Under the pieces are notes generated by a model. The model was not told where the DNA came from. It did no database searches and worked only from the letters and a program-made list of their open reading frames with translations. From positions 124,001-188,000 of the forward strand of contig NZ_JAPDDS010000005.1 of NCBI RefSeq assembly GCF_025950085.1: DNA of 64,000 bases, in the 5' to 3' direction. Source of the DNA: Luteolibacter flavescens (GTDB lineage: Bacteria; Verrucomicrobiota; Verrucomicrobiia; Verrucomicrobiales; Akkermansiaceae). The position numbers and the translations under genes were made by a program. This document shows, piece after piece, positions 35,126 to 42,921 of the stretch; positions within the stretch are counted from its first letter, which is position 1; the number at the start of each line of letters is the position of its first letter.

Positions 35126-36550
35126 TCAGAAATTGAAGTAGATGAACGACGACTCCTCGAGCGGTGCGAGCAGCACGATCAGGAAGACGAGCACGACACC
35201 GGCGACCGGCTTCCGGCCGAAGTGATAGGGCTCCAGATCACGCCGCACGCCAAGGCCCTCGATCGCCAGCGCCACCGCGGCCAGCGCGAGGATCACCGCG
35301 CTCACCACCATCTCGCCGGGACCGGTGAAGACCTGCTGGAGGTGGCGCAGATTTGGCAGCGAGTAGGCACCCGGCTGGACCAGCGAGGCGGCCTTTTGCC
35401 ACAGCACGGTGGCATCGCGCTCCAGGAAGAAGAGCCAGGTGGCCGTGGTGTAGGCGAAGGTGAGCAGCCAGCGCAGCGGGGCAAAGGGGATCCAGCGGTC
35501 CTTGCTGATCGAGCACACGGCCACGCCGAGGCCGTGCAGCAGGCCCCAGATCAGGAAGCCCCATCCCGCGCCATGCCAGATGCCTGAGATGAGGAAGACG
35601 ATCAGCGTATTCACCGCCCACCACGGCACCCGCCGCCCGCCGAGCGGGATGTAGATGTAGTCCCGCAGCCAGGAGCCCAGCGTGATGTGCCAGTTCCTCC
35701 AGAATTCCCGCATGTCCTGCGCCCAGTAGGGGCTGCGGAAGTTCAGCGTCAGCTTCACCCCGAGCAGCAGGCCCAGGCCGATGGCGATGAAGCTGTAGCC
35801 GGAGAAGTCGAAGTAGATGCGGATCGCGAAGGCCAGGCACTCGAACCACACGTGCCACGCATTCGCGGGATCGATGCGGAAGGCCTGCGCAAATCCGCCG
35901 ATGTTGTCCGCCACGATCAGCTTGTAGCCCAGCCCGAGGACGATCCACTGCAGGGCGGTCTCCAGATTCTCGCGGTGGATGCGGAAGCGGACGGACTCGA
36001 TCTGCGGCAGCAGCGCTTCCTTCCGCTCGATGGGGCCGGCGACGATCTGCGGGAAGAAGGAGCAGAAATTCAGGTAGTCCAGGAAGCGGGGCCGCCTGCC
36101 CGGATTGCGGATGGTATCGATCCAGAAGCCGATCTTCTGGAAGGTGTAGAAGGACAGGCCCATCGGGATCAGCACGGAGGGCTTCCGCACGTCCAGCCCC
36201 AGCCACTCGTTCAGGATGAAGTCCCAGTACTTGTAGTAAAACAGCGGTGCGAGCTGCGCGCCGAGCAGAAGGGCGAAGGCCAGCCCGCCATAGATCCGGT
36301 AGGGCTTCTCGAACCACCCGCGCCCGGCCAGTAGCACGCCGATCCAGCTCAGACCGACCACCCAGAGGAAGACGACCAGCGTCAGCCAGCTCTCCACGCC
36401 GAGCAGGATGAGCCCGGTGGCGGCGAGGCACCACTTGCCCGTGTCCGGCTCGTGCCGCGGGGCGAGCCTCGCGACCATGGCGATGATCAGCCGCGAGCCG
36501 AGGAAGCAGAAGAACAGCGTTCTCCAGAATTCGTAAGAGGCGAAATTCAT
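35126..36550 (-). CDS. MBOAT O-acyltransferase (AlgI family)
   Basis: The 474-residue polytopic protein has FYTFQKIGFWIDTI, FFPQIVAGPIERKEALLPQI, FWRNWHITLGSWLRDYIYIP and the catalytic-His block SGIWHGAGWGFLIW. These are all MBOAT/AlgI landmarks in the expected order. The ATG at 36550 begins MNFASYEFWRTLFFC. It is followed after 3 nt by its SGNH partner. It belongs to the unit headed by the VTT gene. The acyl group is probably acetyl. Confidence 0.92.
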   Translation of the reverse strand: MNFASYEFWRTLFFCFLGSRLIIAMVARLAPRHEPDTGKWCLAATGLILLGVESWLTLVVFLWVVGLSWIGVLLAGRGWFEKPYRIYGGLAFALLLGAQLAPLFYYKYWDFILNEWLGLDVRKPSVLIPMGLSFYTFQKIGFWIDTIRNPGRRPRFLDYLNFCSFFPQIVAGPIERKEALLPQIESVRFRIHRENLETALQWIVLGLGYKLIVADNIGGFAQAFRIDPANAWHVWFECLAFAIRIYFDFSGYSFIAIGLGLLLGVKLTLNFRSPYWAQDMREFWRNWHITLGSWLRDYIYIPLGGRRVPWWAVNTLIVFLISGIWHGAGWGFLIWGLLHGLGVAVCSISKDRWIPFAPLRWLLTFAYTTATWLFFLERDATVLWQKAASLVQPGAYSLPNLRHLQQVFTGPGEMVVSAVILALAAVALAIEGLGVRRDLEPYHFGRKPVAGVVLVFLIVLLAPLEESSFIYFNF

Positions 36551-36566
36551 GCGTGCTGCTGGAGAG

Positions 36567-37139
36567 TCACGCCCCGCCTCCCGCATCGGAGCCGGGCTTC
36601 GCCTGCCGCGAGCGGATCAGGCGCATGGCGATGGCCGCCGCGGCGAGCAGCGCCACGCCGGAGATTGCCAGGCCGAGGCGACCGTCGAAAATCGCGCCGC
36701 CCGTGAGGACGAAGCCGCAGGTGTAGAGTGCCACGATCGGCAGCGCGGTCAGCAGGGAGAGGCGCAGTGGCACGCCGAGGGCACCCAGCGCGTAGTTTTG
36801 AAGGAAAAGCGGGACCCCGGGAGTCACCCGCAGCAGCCAGGCGACCTTCATCAGGTCCGTCCGCGGCAAGTCCAGCCACGGTTGCAGCCGCGGACCCATC
36901 CACCGGACGATGCGCCTGCGGGCCAGTCCTGCAGCGAGGCAGTGCGTCCATGTCACATTCAGGAGGATGCCCGCCAGCGCGAGCAGGCAGGTGGAAGGCT
37001 GGCTCCCCCACACCACGCCTGCCAGCAGTAGCAGGACTCCGGCGGGAAAGCCGAGGCCGGGCAGGATGACCAGCGCTACGAAGAGGACCCATGGGTACTG
37101 GCTGCCGTAGTCGGCCACGAGTTGCTTGAGGGCCTGCAC
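36567..37139 (-). CDS. VTT-domain (DedA/TVP38-like) membrane protein
   Basis: The 190-residue protein has about five hydrophobic segments. It contains the VTT landmarks FVALVILPGLGFPAGVLLLL, a W-x-H-type loop and RVTPGVPLFLQNYALGALGV, which matches the conserved F/R-x-x-P-G loop of DedA and TVP38 proteins. Members include polyprenyl-phosphate and lipid flippases, so recycling of undecaprenyl phosphate is plausible here. The start is a GTG at 37139. It is the first gene of the second unit, 32 nt downstream of the ops-like leader element. Confidence 0.75.
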   Translation of the reverse strand: MQALKQLVADYGSQYPWVLFVALVILPGLGFPAGVLLLLAGVVWGSQPSTCLLALAGILLNVTWTHCLAAGLARRRIVRWMGPRLQPWLDLPRTDLMKVAWLLRVTPGVPLFLQNYALGALGVPLRLSLLTALPIVALYTCGFVLTGGAIFDGRLGLAISGVALLAAAAIAMRLIRSRQAKPGSDAGGGA

Positions 37140-37170
37140 GGTCGGGAAGCGGCGGGGAGCCGGACTGCGG

Positions 37171-37206
37171 CCAAGCTACCGCCCTTGGTCGGAAGCGGGG
37201 ACTTCC
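37171..37206 (-). promoter_or_regulatory. Tandem hairpin with ops-like element in the leader of the second unit
   Basis: On the minus strand a small hairpin (GGAAG/CTTCC, 37206-37191) is followed by CCGACCAAGGGCGG (37192-37179) and TAGCTTGG. The second part can fold as CCAAG / CTTGG with loop GGCGGTAG. GGCGGTAGC is identical to the core of the enterobacterial ops site read by RfaH. A 21-nt stretch here (37172-37192) matches 52077-52097 at 19 positions. It lies 91 nt after the operator and 32 nt before the VTT start. Confidence 0.65.
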
Positions 37207-37261
37207 ACCATTGATCGCCACGGCTTGGATGGAAGGCCCGGAGGCATTCTCGTCGTGGCGG

Positions 37262-37303
37262 AAAATGAACAGTCGCCCCTATGTGTTCAAATAAAAATGA
37301 ACA
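37262..37303. promoter_or_regulatory. Operator for the GbsR-like regulator (full palindrome plus extra half-site)
   Basis: TGTTCA-N8-TGAACA spans 37284-37303 with an A-rich spacer. An extra half-site, AAAATGAACAGTC (37262-37274), is identical to 13 bases at the 52-kb operator. The site lies about 145-180 nt upstream of the VTT gene, in the only sizeable gap (37140-37403, about 264 nt) in this part of the locus. Apart from these sites and the leader hairpins I see nothing else in the gap. Confidence 0.65.
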
Positions 37304-37403
37304 ATCGGGCCGCGGGGACTTCGTCGCTTCCGTCTCACTCCCGCTCATCATCGCGGGGAAGATCGGCTGTAAGCCCATATCCCGGTCCACAGACCGTTAG
37401 AGA

Positions 37404-38402
37404 TCAACGTCCTCCCGTCAGCAGAAGCAGTAGCTTCGGGGAAATGCGCCTCATGAGATGATAGATCCCGAGGCTGACTGCGAAGATCAGCAGCGGAACG
37501 AGCAGGTTGGTGATAACCGTGCCGAATCTCGGCCACGCGAGCTTCTCCCAGACCTTGAAGATGATCGTCTGCAGTGGTTCGTGGATGGCGAAAGCCAGGA
37601 AAGTCATCGGCCCCCAGGTCGCGATGTGCCCCCCTCCGGGACCGCGGCTCACGAGGGTGGACAGCGAATACAGGAATACGGTGCCGAATATCTGGTAGGC
37701 AGCGCTCGGGATGGAGAGCAGACCGTTGGTCGCCGCGATGCCGACGGCGATCCACCCCGCACCGAAGATCAGGGATTTCCCAAGATCCCATCGATCGGTC
37801 AGGGATTGCCGGCCTCCGATGGAAATACCCACCAGAAAGAGCCCCAAGGATGGAACGAAGGGCAGGGGGATCAGAAGAAGCAGCCAGCCGATGATCGATG
37901 CCTGAGGCAGCGCCCGGCACAGGAAAAATGCGATGAAGCTCACGATGATCAGGTCCCGGAGAAACCAGAACTGATAGACGATCGGGCTCCGTCCGATGCC
38001 GAAGATCGCACAGGTCATCGACCATGGCTCGAAATCGACACCGAAGTAATTGCCGTTTCCCAGCGAATCGGTGCCGGGGATGAAGGTCTTCAGGATAAGA
38101 ATGGCCGCCAGGACCAGTACATTCCAGATGAGGTAGGGCACGATCAGCGTCCTGAACTTCTCCCGGAAGAAATCGCGCGGCCGGTGATCCCGGTCCGCAA
38201 TTTTCCGTGCGGAAAGGTAGCCTGAAAGGATGAAGAAGGCCGGGACGCCCGCGGTGGCCATGTAGTGCTTCAGGAAGGTGGTGACGCCATCCACACCCTT
38301 CGGGGTGTGAACCATCATCACGCAAATCATCGCCACCACCCGGAGGACGTCGAGAGCGGGGTCCCGGAGGGTGGAGCGGGAGGGGCTGGCCGCCGGAGAC
38401 AT
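37404..38402 (-). CDS. Acyltransferase family 3 (OatA/WecH-like membrane O-acetyltransferase)
   Basis: The 332-residue protein has about ten membrane segments. Near the N-terminus it shows LDVLRVVAMICVMMVHTPKG, with the family's essential His in an RVVAM...H context, and the block AGVPAFFILSGYLSARKI. I prefer the ATG at 38402, which has GGGAGGG about 10 nt upstream; an ATG at 38465 would add 21 residues of no clear character. It would O-acetylate a membrane-linked glycan. Its GC content appears lower than that of cysN and the methyltransferase to the right. Confidence 0.85.
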   Translation of the reverse strand: MSPAASPSRSTLRDPALDVLRVVAMICVMMVHTPKGVDGVTTFLKHYMATAGVPAFFILSGYLSARKIADRDHRPRDFFREKFRTLIVPYLIWNVLVLAAILILKTFIPGTDSLGNGNYFGVDFEPWSMTCAIFGIGRSPIVYQFWFLRDLIIVSFIAFFLCRALPQASIIGWLLLLIPLPFVPSLGLFLVGISIGGRQSLTDRWDLGKSLIFGAGWIAVGIAATNGLLSIPSAAYQIFGTVFLYSLSTLVSRGPGGGHIATWGPMTFLAFAIHEPLQTIIFKVWEKLAWPRFGTVITNLLVPLLIFAVSLGIYHLMRRISPKLLLLLTGGR

Positions 38403-38552
38403 GGGATACGACTCCCTCCCTGGATCAGGGCCTGTCTGGATGGTGCTGGTAAAGCCTTTTTCCATGGATGCGGGTGAAGCCGGGGTATCGGGCAGATGGG
38501 GGCCTGCGCCTGAGGAGGCACACGACCGGGGGTTTCCGTCGAAAATGGCGGC

Positions 38553-39311
38553 CTACTTCCGCAACTCCCACTTGTCGTGGCGGTGGCGGATCACGACGCC
38601 GGTCTCGCCCGCGAAGCGCTCCACGGCGAGACGCACGCCGTCCCACGCCCAGTCATCGCCGAAAAGCACGCCACCCGGACGCACCAGATCCCAGTAGGAG
38701 ACGAGGTCCTGATAGACATCCTCCTCCTCGTGGCTGGCGTCCACATAGATCATGTCCGCCCGGATGCCCTTCAGGGCAAACCACTGGGCAGCAGTGAATG
38801 ACGGCAGCGGTAGAGGGGTGACGCGCCCTTGGTGGCCTGCCCGGCAGACATTCGCGAGGAAGCGGTAGTAGAGCGTGGGGTAGCCGTGCTTCAGCCCCAG
38901 CGCGCCGTGGCGGATGGGGTCATCCAGATCCGTCCACATCTCCAGCGCGCCCAGCCACGTGTCCACGCAGATGATCTCGCAGTCCAGGCCGAGCCGCGAG
39001 ACGTGTCCTGCCAGATTCAGCGCCGAGCCGCCCTTCCACGTCCCGACTTCCAGGATGCGTGTCGGGCGCAGCTCCTCGACCAGCTCGCCAAAGGCCGGCG
39101 AATCCGATCCCCAGCCCGCCGCATCGTCCGGCCAAGCCGCCGCGTCGAAGCCCTCGTAGGGGTCCGTGCGATGCAGCAGCGGCCGCACCTTTCCGGTGAA
39201 GTCACCGGCGATGGCGGTTGCCGCTTGAGCGGACCGCAGGCGCTTCAGGCTGAAGCCGAGACGATAGGCCAAGCCCTTCGCAAGGCTCTGCGCGTGACGG
39301 GAGAGGGACAT
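38553..39311 (-). CDS. Class I SAM methyltransferase (Methyltransf_24-like)
   Basis: The 252-residue protein has motif I ILEVGTWKGGSALNLAGHV (about 85-103), CEIICVDTWLGALEMW, and a catalytic-metal type segment MIYVDASHEEEDVYQDLVSYW followed by PGGVLFGDDW. This is the pattern of cephalosporin-hydroxylase-like and Methyltransf_24 O-methyltransferases. A strong terminator ends 3 nt upstream of its ATG at 39311, so its expression requires read-through or an overlapping promoter. Confidence 0.8.
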   Translation of the reverse strand: MSLSRHAQSLAKGLAYRLGFSLKRLRSAQAATAIAGDFTGKVRPLLHRTDPYEGFDAAAWPDDAAGWGSDSPAFGELVEELRPTRILEVGTWKGGSALNLAGHVSRLGLDCEIICVDTWLGALEMWTDLDDPIRHGALGLKHGYPTLYYRFLANVCRAGHQGRVTPLPLPSFTAAQWFALKGIRADMIYVDASHEEEDVYQDLVSYWDLVRPGGVLFGDDWAWDGVRLAVERFAGETGVVIRHRHDKWELRK

Positions 39312-39313
39312 GT

Positions 39314-39342
39314 GAAAGAAAAGCGGGCGCGTCCGCCCGCTT
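39314..39342 (-). terminator. Intrinsic terminator after cysN
   Basis: On the minus strand AAGCGGGCG (39342-39334) pairs perfectly with CGCCCGCTT (39329-39321) across a 4-nt loop and is followed by TTCTTTC. It lies 13 nt after the cysN stop. The U-rich tract runs to within 3 nt of the next ATG, as at 6539-6574. Confidence 0.8.
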
Positions 39343-39355
39343 CCTGTGGATCAGA

Positions 39356-40600
39356 TCAGATGATCATCCCCGCGGCGACCGTTTCATTGGTGCCGGGATC
39401 GACCAGGATGAAGGAACCGGTCTGGCGGTTCCGGCGATACGAGTCGTGGATCACCGGCTGCGCGGTGCGCAGGGTGATGCGGCCGACGTCGTTCATCGCG
39501 AAGGTCTCGGCACCCTCGATCTTGTGCAGCGTGTTGATGTCCACGAGGTACTTCACCTCGCTGATGATCGCCTGCATCTCGCGGGAGGTGTGGCGCAGGA
39601 TCACCTTGGCACGGGAGGCCATCGGCTTGTTCGAGAACCAGCAGATCATCGCCTCGATGTCCTGCGAGCTCTGCGGCGGGTTGTTCTTTTTGACGATCAT
39701 GTCGCCGCGCGAGATGTCGATCTCGTCGGTCAGCGTGAGCGTCACGCTCTGGGGGGCGAAGGCTTCGTCGATGTTCCCGTCGGCGGTGTGGATCGTCTTG
39801 ATCCGCGAGGTGAAGCCGGAGGGCAGCACGGTGATCTCGTCGCCGGGCTTGAAGACGCCGCCGGCCACGCGGCCGGCATAGCCGCGGAAATCGTGCCACT
39901 CGTCGCTCTGCGGGCGGATCACCCACTGCACGGGGAAGCGGGCATCGACGTGGTTTTCCTCGCCGCCGACATAGACGTGCTCGAGATGGTAGAGCAGCGA
40001 GGGGCCCTGGTACCACGGCATGCTCGTGGACTTGTCCACCACGTTGTCGCCATTCAGCGCGGAGATCGGGATCGGCGTGATGTCCACGATGTTGTCCAGG
40101 CGCGAGGCGAATTCCTGGTAGTCCTTGATGATCTTCTCATAGACCTCCTCGGAGTACTCCACGAGGTCCATCTTGTTCACCGCCACCACGACGTGCTGGA
40201 TGCGCAGCAGGTTCGCGATGAAGCTGTGGCGCTTCGTCTGCTCGATCACGCCCTTGCGCGCGTCGATCAGGATGATGGCCAGGTTTGCCGTCGAGGCACC
40301 CGTGACCATGTTCCGCGTGTACTGGATGTGGCCCGGGGTATCGGCGATGATGAACTTGCGCTTCGGCGTGGCGAAGTAGCGGTAGGCTACGTCGATGGTG
40401 ATGCCTTGCTCGCGCTCGGCCTTCAGGCCGTCCGTCAGCAGTGCCAGGTCCACGTGGCCGTCACCGCGGCGCTTCGAGGTTTCCTCGATGGCCTCGAGCT
40501 GGTCCTCGAAGATCGACTTGGAATCATAAAGCAGGCGGCCGATGAGCGTGGATTTGCCGTCGTCAACGGAGCCGGCGGTGGTGAAACGGAGAAGGTCCAT
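39356..40600 (-). CDS. cysN: Sulfate adenylyltransferase subunit 1, GTPase
   Basis: The 414-residue protein has the EF-Tu-like GTPase motifs: G1 GSVDDGKST (10-18), G3 DTPGH (about 91-95) and G4 NKMD (about 146). Later come the beta-barrel domains ending TGSFILVDPGTNETVAAGMII. It activates sulfate to APS with CysD at the cost of GTP. It lacks a fused APS-kinase domain, and cysC is encoded separately nearby. A palindromic repeat separates it from cysD, and a terminator follows. Confidence 0.96.
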   Translation of the reverse strand: MDLLRFTTAGSVDDGKSTLIGRLLYDSKSIFEDQLEAIEETSKRRGDGHVDLALLTDGLKAEREQGITIDVAYRYFATPKRKFIIADTPGHIQYTRNMVTGASTANLAIILIDARKGVIEQTKRHSFIANLLRIQHVVVAVNKMDLVEYSEEVYEKIIKDYQEFASRLDNIVDITPIPISALNGDNVVDKSTSMPWYQGPSLLYHLEHVYVGGEENHVDARFPVQWVIRPQSDEWHDFRGYAGRVAGGVFKPGDEITVLPSGFTSRIKTIHTADGNIDEAFAPQSVTLTLTDEIDISRGDMIVKKNNPPQSSQDIEAMICWFSNKPMASRAKVILRHTSREMQAIISEVKYLVDINTLHKIEGAETFAMNDVGRITLRTAQPVIHDSYRRNRQTGSFILVDPGTNETVAAGMII

Positions 40601-40615
40601 GGAAGGAAAGGCAGG

Positions 40616-40750
40616 GTGCCGGGTGATCGGTGAGCAGTGATCAGTGGCAGAAGGTTGAAATGATTCGGGCGAGGGACGTGTGTTCGGTCGAAGAAAGTGC
40701 AGCGGAATCGGAGCTCAAACACTGATCACCGATCACTGATCACTCGGCAC
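40616..40750. repeat. 135-bp palindromic element with 31-bp terminal inverted repeats
   Basis: Positions 40616-40646 and 40720-40750 are inverted repeats, 27 of 31 matching, built from GTGATC/GATCAC units (the right arm contains GATCACC GATCACT GATCACT). The 73-nt core has no coding sense. The element fills the cysD-cysN gap almost exactly (cysN starts at 40600, cysD ends at 40753). It looks like a REP/MITE-type element and could form a long RNA hairpin in the cysD-cysN transcript. Its origin is inference. Confidence 0.75.
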
Positions 40751-40752
40751 TT

Positions 40753-41658
40753 TTAGAAGTATCCCTCCTTCTTCCGGTCCTCCATCGCGGTTTCGGAGCG
40801 CTTGTCGTCGGCGCGATTGCCGCGCTCGGTCTGGCGGGCGGCGGCGACTTCCTCGATGATCTTTTCCATCGTGTCGGCGGTGGATTCCACGGCGCCGGTG
40901 ATGGTGGCGTCACCCATGGTGCGGAAGCGGATCACCTTCTTCTCGACCACCTCGCCATCGCGCGGTTGGACGAATTCGCTCACGGCGAGGATGGTGCCGT
41001 TGCGGGTCACGGTCTCGCGCTCGTGGGCGTAGTAGAGGCTCGGCAGCACGATGCCCTCGCGGTGCATGTACATCCAGATGTCCATCTCCGTGAAATTCGA
41101 CAGCGGGAAGACGCGGAAGTGCTCGCCCGGGTGCTTGCGGCCGTTGAAGAGATTCCACAGCTCGGGGCGCTGGTTCTTCGGGTCCCACTGGCCGAAGTCG
41201 TCGCGGTGGGAGAAAAAGCGCTCCTTCGCGCGGGCCTTTTCCTCGTCGCGGCGGCCGCCGCCGAGCAGCGCGTCGAATTGATACTCGGCGATGGTGTCGA
41301 GCAGCGTCGTCGTCTGCGCGCGGTTGCGGGAGGCATTCGGTCCCTTCTCTTCGACCACGCGGCCGTCATCGATGGACTTCTGTACCGAGCCGACCACCAG
41401 GCGGGCATCCAGCTTCGCGGCGAATTCGTCGCGGTAGGTGATGGTCTCCGGGAAATTGTGGCCCGTATCGACGTGCACCAGCGGGAAAGGCATGCGTGCG
41501 GGGTGGAAGGCCTTGCGGGCGATCCAGGCCATCACGATCGAGTCCTTGCCGCCTGAGAAAAGCAGGCCGGGATTCTGGAACTGCGCCGCGGTCTCGCGGA
41601 GGACGAAGATCGCCTCGGCTTCGATCTGGTCGAGGTGGGAGAGCTGGTAGTTGGGCAT
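40753..41658 (-). CDS. cysD: Sulfate adenylyltransferase subunit 2
   Basis: The 301-residue PP-loop protein has SGGKDSIVM (35-43) for ATP binding, LVHVDTGHNFPET, and the GGGRRDEEKARAKERFFSHRD and FNGRKHPGEHFRVFPLSNFT blocks of CysD in the usual order (first block quoted as GGGRRDEEKARAKER). Its C-terminus (RKKEGYF) is the conserved CysD end. With CysN it forms APS from ATP and sulfate. No sulfite-making reductase genes are nearby, so the APS is probably meant for PAPS and sulfation. Confidence 0.97.
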   Translation of the reverse strand: MPNYQLSHLDQIEAEAIFVLRETAAQFQNPGLLFSGGKDSIVMAWIARKAFHPARMPFPLVHVDTGHNFPETITYRDEFAAKLDARLVVGSVQKSIDDGRVVEEKGPNASRNRAQTTTLLDTIAEYQFDALLGGGRRDEEKARAKERFFSHRDDFGQWDPKNQRPELWNLFNGRKHPGEHFRVFPLSNFTEMDIWMYMHREGIVLPSLYYAHERETVTRNGTILAVSEFVQPRDGEVVEKKVIRFRTMGDATITGAVESTADTMEKIIEEVAAARQTERGNRADDKRSETAMEDRKKEGYF

Positions 41659-41759
41659 CGGGCGGAACGAAAAGCCGTGGTTTCAGGGTGCTGCGGGCTG
41701 CCGGTCGTCCGGCTCGCCTTCGCGGGGCGGGGAGAAAAAGGCCGGCCCGAGGGGGCAGG

Positions 41760-41821
41760 CAAGAAACAATTACTTAGTTGAGCAATTTGGTAATATATAA
41801 AGGTCCCGACTGACAGTCAGC
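41760..41821. promoter_or_regulatory. AT-rich candidate promoter region upstream of cysD
   Basis: The 224-nt gap between cysC and cysD contains an unusually AT-rich stretch (41767-41800, with TAATATATAA) beside an 11-bp palindrome CTGACAGTCAG (41810-41820). Nothing else in this part of the locus is so AT-rich. An internal promoter for cysD-cysN, perhaps under sulfur control, is plausible, but I cannot assign -35 and -10 boxes with confidence. Confidence 0.35.
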
Positions 41822-41882
41822 GAGCGAACGCAATCCGGTGCCGTCAACCGGCCAAGATCTCGTCTCGGCCGGGCTCTCGAAA

Positions 41883-42491
41883 TCAAGCCTGACCCGCCAG
41901 ATCCGCGGCTGGAACGCCCCTCGTGCTGAGAAACTCCAGCACCTCGCAGACGGCGTCTTCCACGGTCAGCTTCTCGGTATCGAGGACCAGTTCGGCCTGC
42001 TGTGGCTCTTCGAATCCGCTGTCGCGGCCGGTGAAATTCGCCACCTCGCCCTTGGCTGCCTTGGCGTAGAGACCCTTCACGTCGCGGGCCTCGCAGGCCT
42101 GATAGCTGGCCTTCACGTAGATCTCGGCGAAGTCGTCGCCGAGGATGCCGCGGGCCAGATCCCGGTGGATGCCGCGCGGGGTGATCAGCGAGCAGAGGAC
42201 GATCGCGCCATTCGTGGAAAGGATCTTCGCCACCTCGGAGGTCCGGCGGATGTTTTCCAGCCGGTCATCATCGGAGAAGCTGAGATTGGCATTCAGGCCG
42301 GTGCGCAGATTGTCGCCATCCAGCCGGACGGTGTAGCGGCCCTGATCGTGCAGCACGCGCTCGACGCCACCGGCGATGGTCGATTTCCCGGAGCCGGAAA
42401 GCCCGCAGAACCAGAGCACGATGCCGCGCTGGCCGAGAAGCGTTTCCTTGTCCTGCCGGGGCAGGGTGGCGTGCGGATGGATATTCGACAT
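41883..42491 (-). CDS. cysC: Adenylylsulfate kinase
   Basis: The 202-residue kinase has the P-loop CGLSGSGKST (29-38) and the family segments LDGDNLRTGLNANLSFSDDDR, ICSLITP-type strand (VLCSLITPRGIHRD) and FAEIYVKASYQACEARDVKG (first block quoted from LDGDNLRTGLN). It phosphorylates APS to PAPS, the donor for sulfotransferases. It lies before cysD in the transcript. Its presence, without a PAPS reductase in the window, supports a sulfation role. Confidence 0.96.
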   Translation of the reverse strand: MSNIHPHATLPRQDKETLLGQRGIVLWFCGLSGSGKSTIAGGVERVLHDQGRYTVRLDGDNLRTGLNANLSFSDDDRLENIRRTSEVAKILSTNGAIVLCSLITPRGIHRDLARGILGDDFAEIYVKASYQACEARDVKGLYAKAAKGEVANFTGRDSGFEEPQQAELVLDTEKLTVEDAVCEVLEFLSTRGVPAADLAGQA

Positions 42492-42525
42492 GACGGGATG
42501 AAACTAGCAGGGAAAGGGTGCGGGG

Positions 42526-42921
42526 TCAGGGAGATTCCACGGCAAGGGTGGCATCCAGTCCTTGGAAATCGGATTGGTTCAGGGTGAGCAGAAGCGAGCA
42601 ACTTGCCTTCCGCGCGGCAACCGCGTGAAGCCAATCGTGGGTGCGCCCACCGCGGACACCCAGCGATTTCGCAGCGGCTAGGGCCTCCAAGGTTTCCTCC
42701 GCGGAAAGCTCGATGAAGTGAAGCCGGGTGCCGAGATCCTTCACCAGTGCCGCCGCGGTGCCCGGATCGACGCGATAGCCGAGACGGCCGCCGGTAAGCG
42801 TGGAAAAGGTCTCCGCCAGCGCGTGGGGACGTGTCCACTGGTTCCCCGACTCGAGGCGAGCCCGGATGGCAGGATCGACCACACTGGATATCAATGCGGA
42901 GCTGTCCCAATAGGCACTCAT
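42526..42921 (-). CDS. PIN-domain toxin (VapC-like)
   Basis: The 131-residue protein begins MSAYWDSSALISS, with the first catalytic Asp at position 6, has an ALAETFSTLTGGR stretch with the conserved Glu, and THDWLHAVAARK with the third acidic residue. This is the fold of VapC ribonucleases. The ATG overlaps the upstream gene's stop (ATGA), which is typical of toxin-antitoxin pairs. It lies between cysC and the WecG-like gene. RNase targets are unknown. Confidence 0.8.
   Translation of the reverse strand: MSAYWDSSALISSVVDPAIRARLESGNQWTRPHALAETFSTLTGGRLGYRVDPGTAAALVKDLGTRLHFIELSAEETLEALAAAKSLGVRGGRTHDWLHAVAARKASCSLLLTLNQSDFQGLDATLAVESP

Noticed and set aside
38821-38840. A partial copy of the leader element (CGCCCTTGG) within a methyltransferase gene
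   Set aside because: Only nine bases match, it is inside coding sequence, and it lacks the GGCGG loop, the hairpins and a nearby operator; similar short matches at 29210 and 42050 look like chance.
41735-41760. A possible terminator (GGCCGGCC followed by TTTTT on the minus strand) in the cysD leader
   Set aside because: GGCCGGCC is self-complementary but cannot form a stable stem with a normal loop, and no longer pairing arms were found.
41659-41882. A tRNA or riboswitch in the cysD-cysC gap or the other larger gaps
   Set aside because: I looked for cloverleaf-like and conserved riboswitch cores in gaps over 150 nt (37140-37403, 41659-41882, 52052-52243, 54822-55021) and found none.
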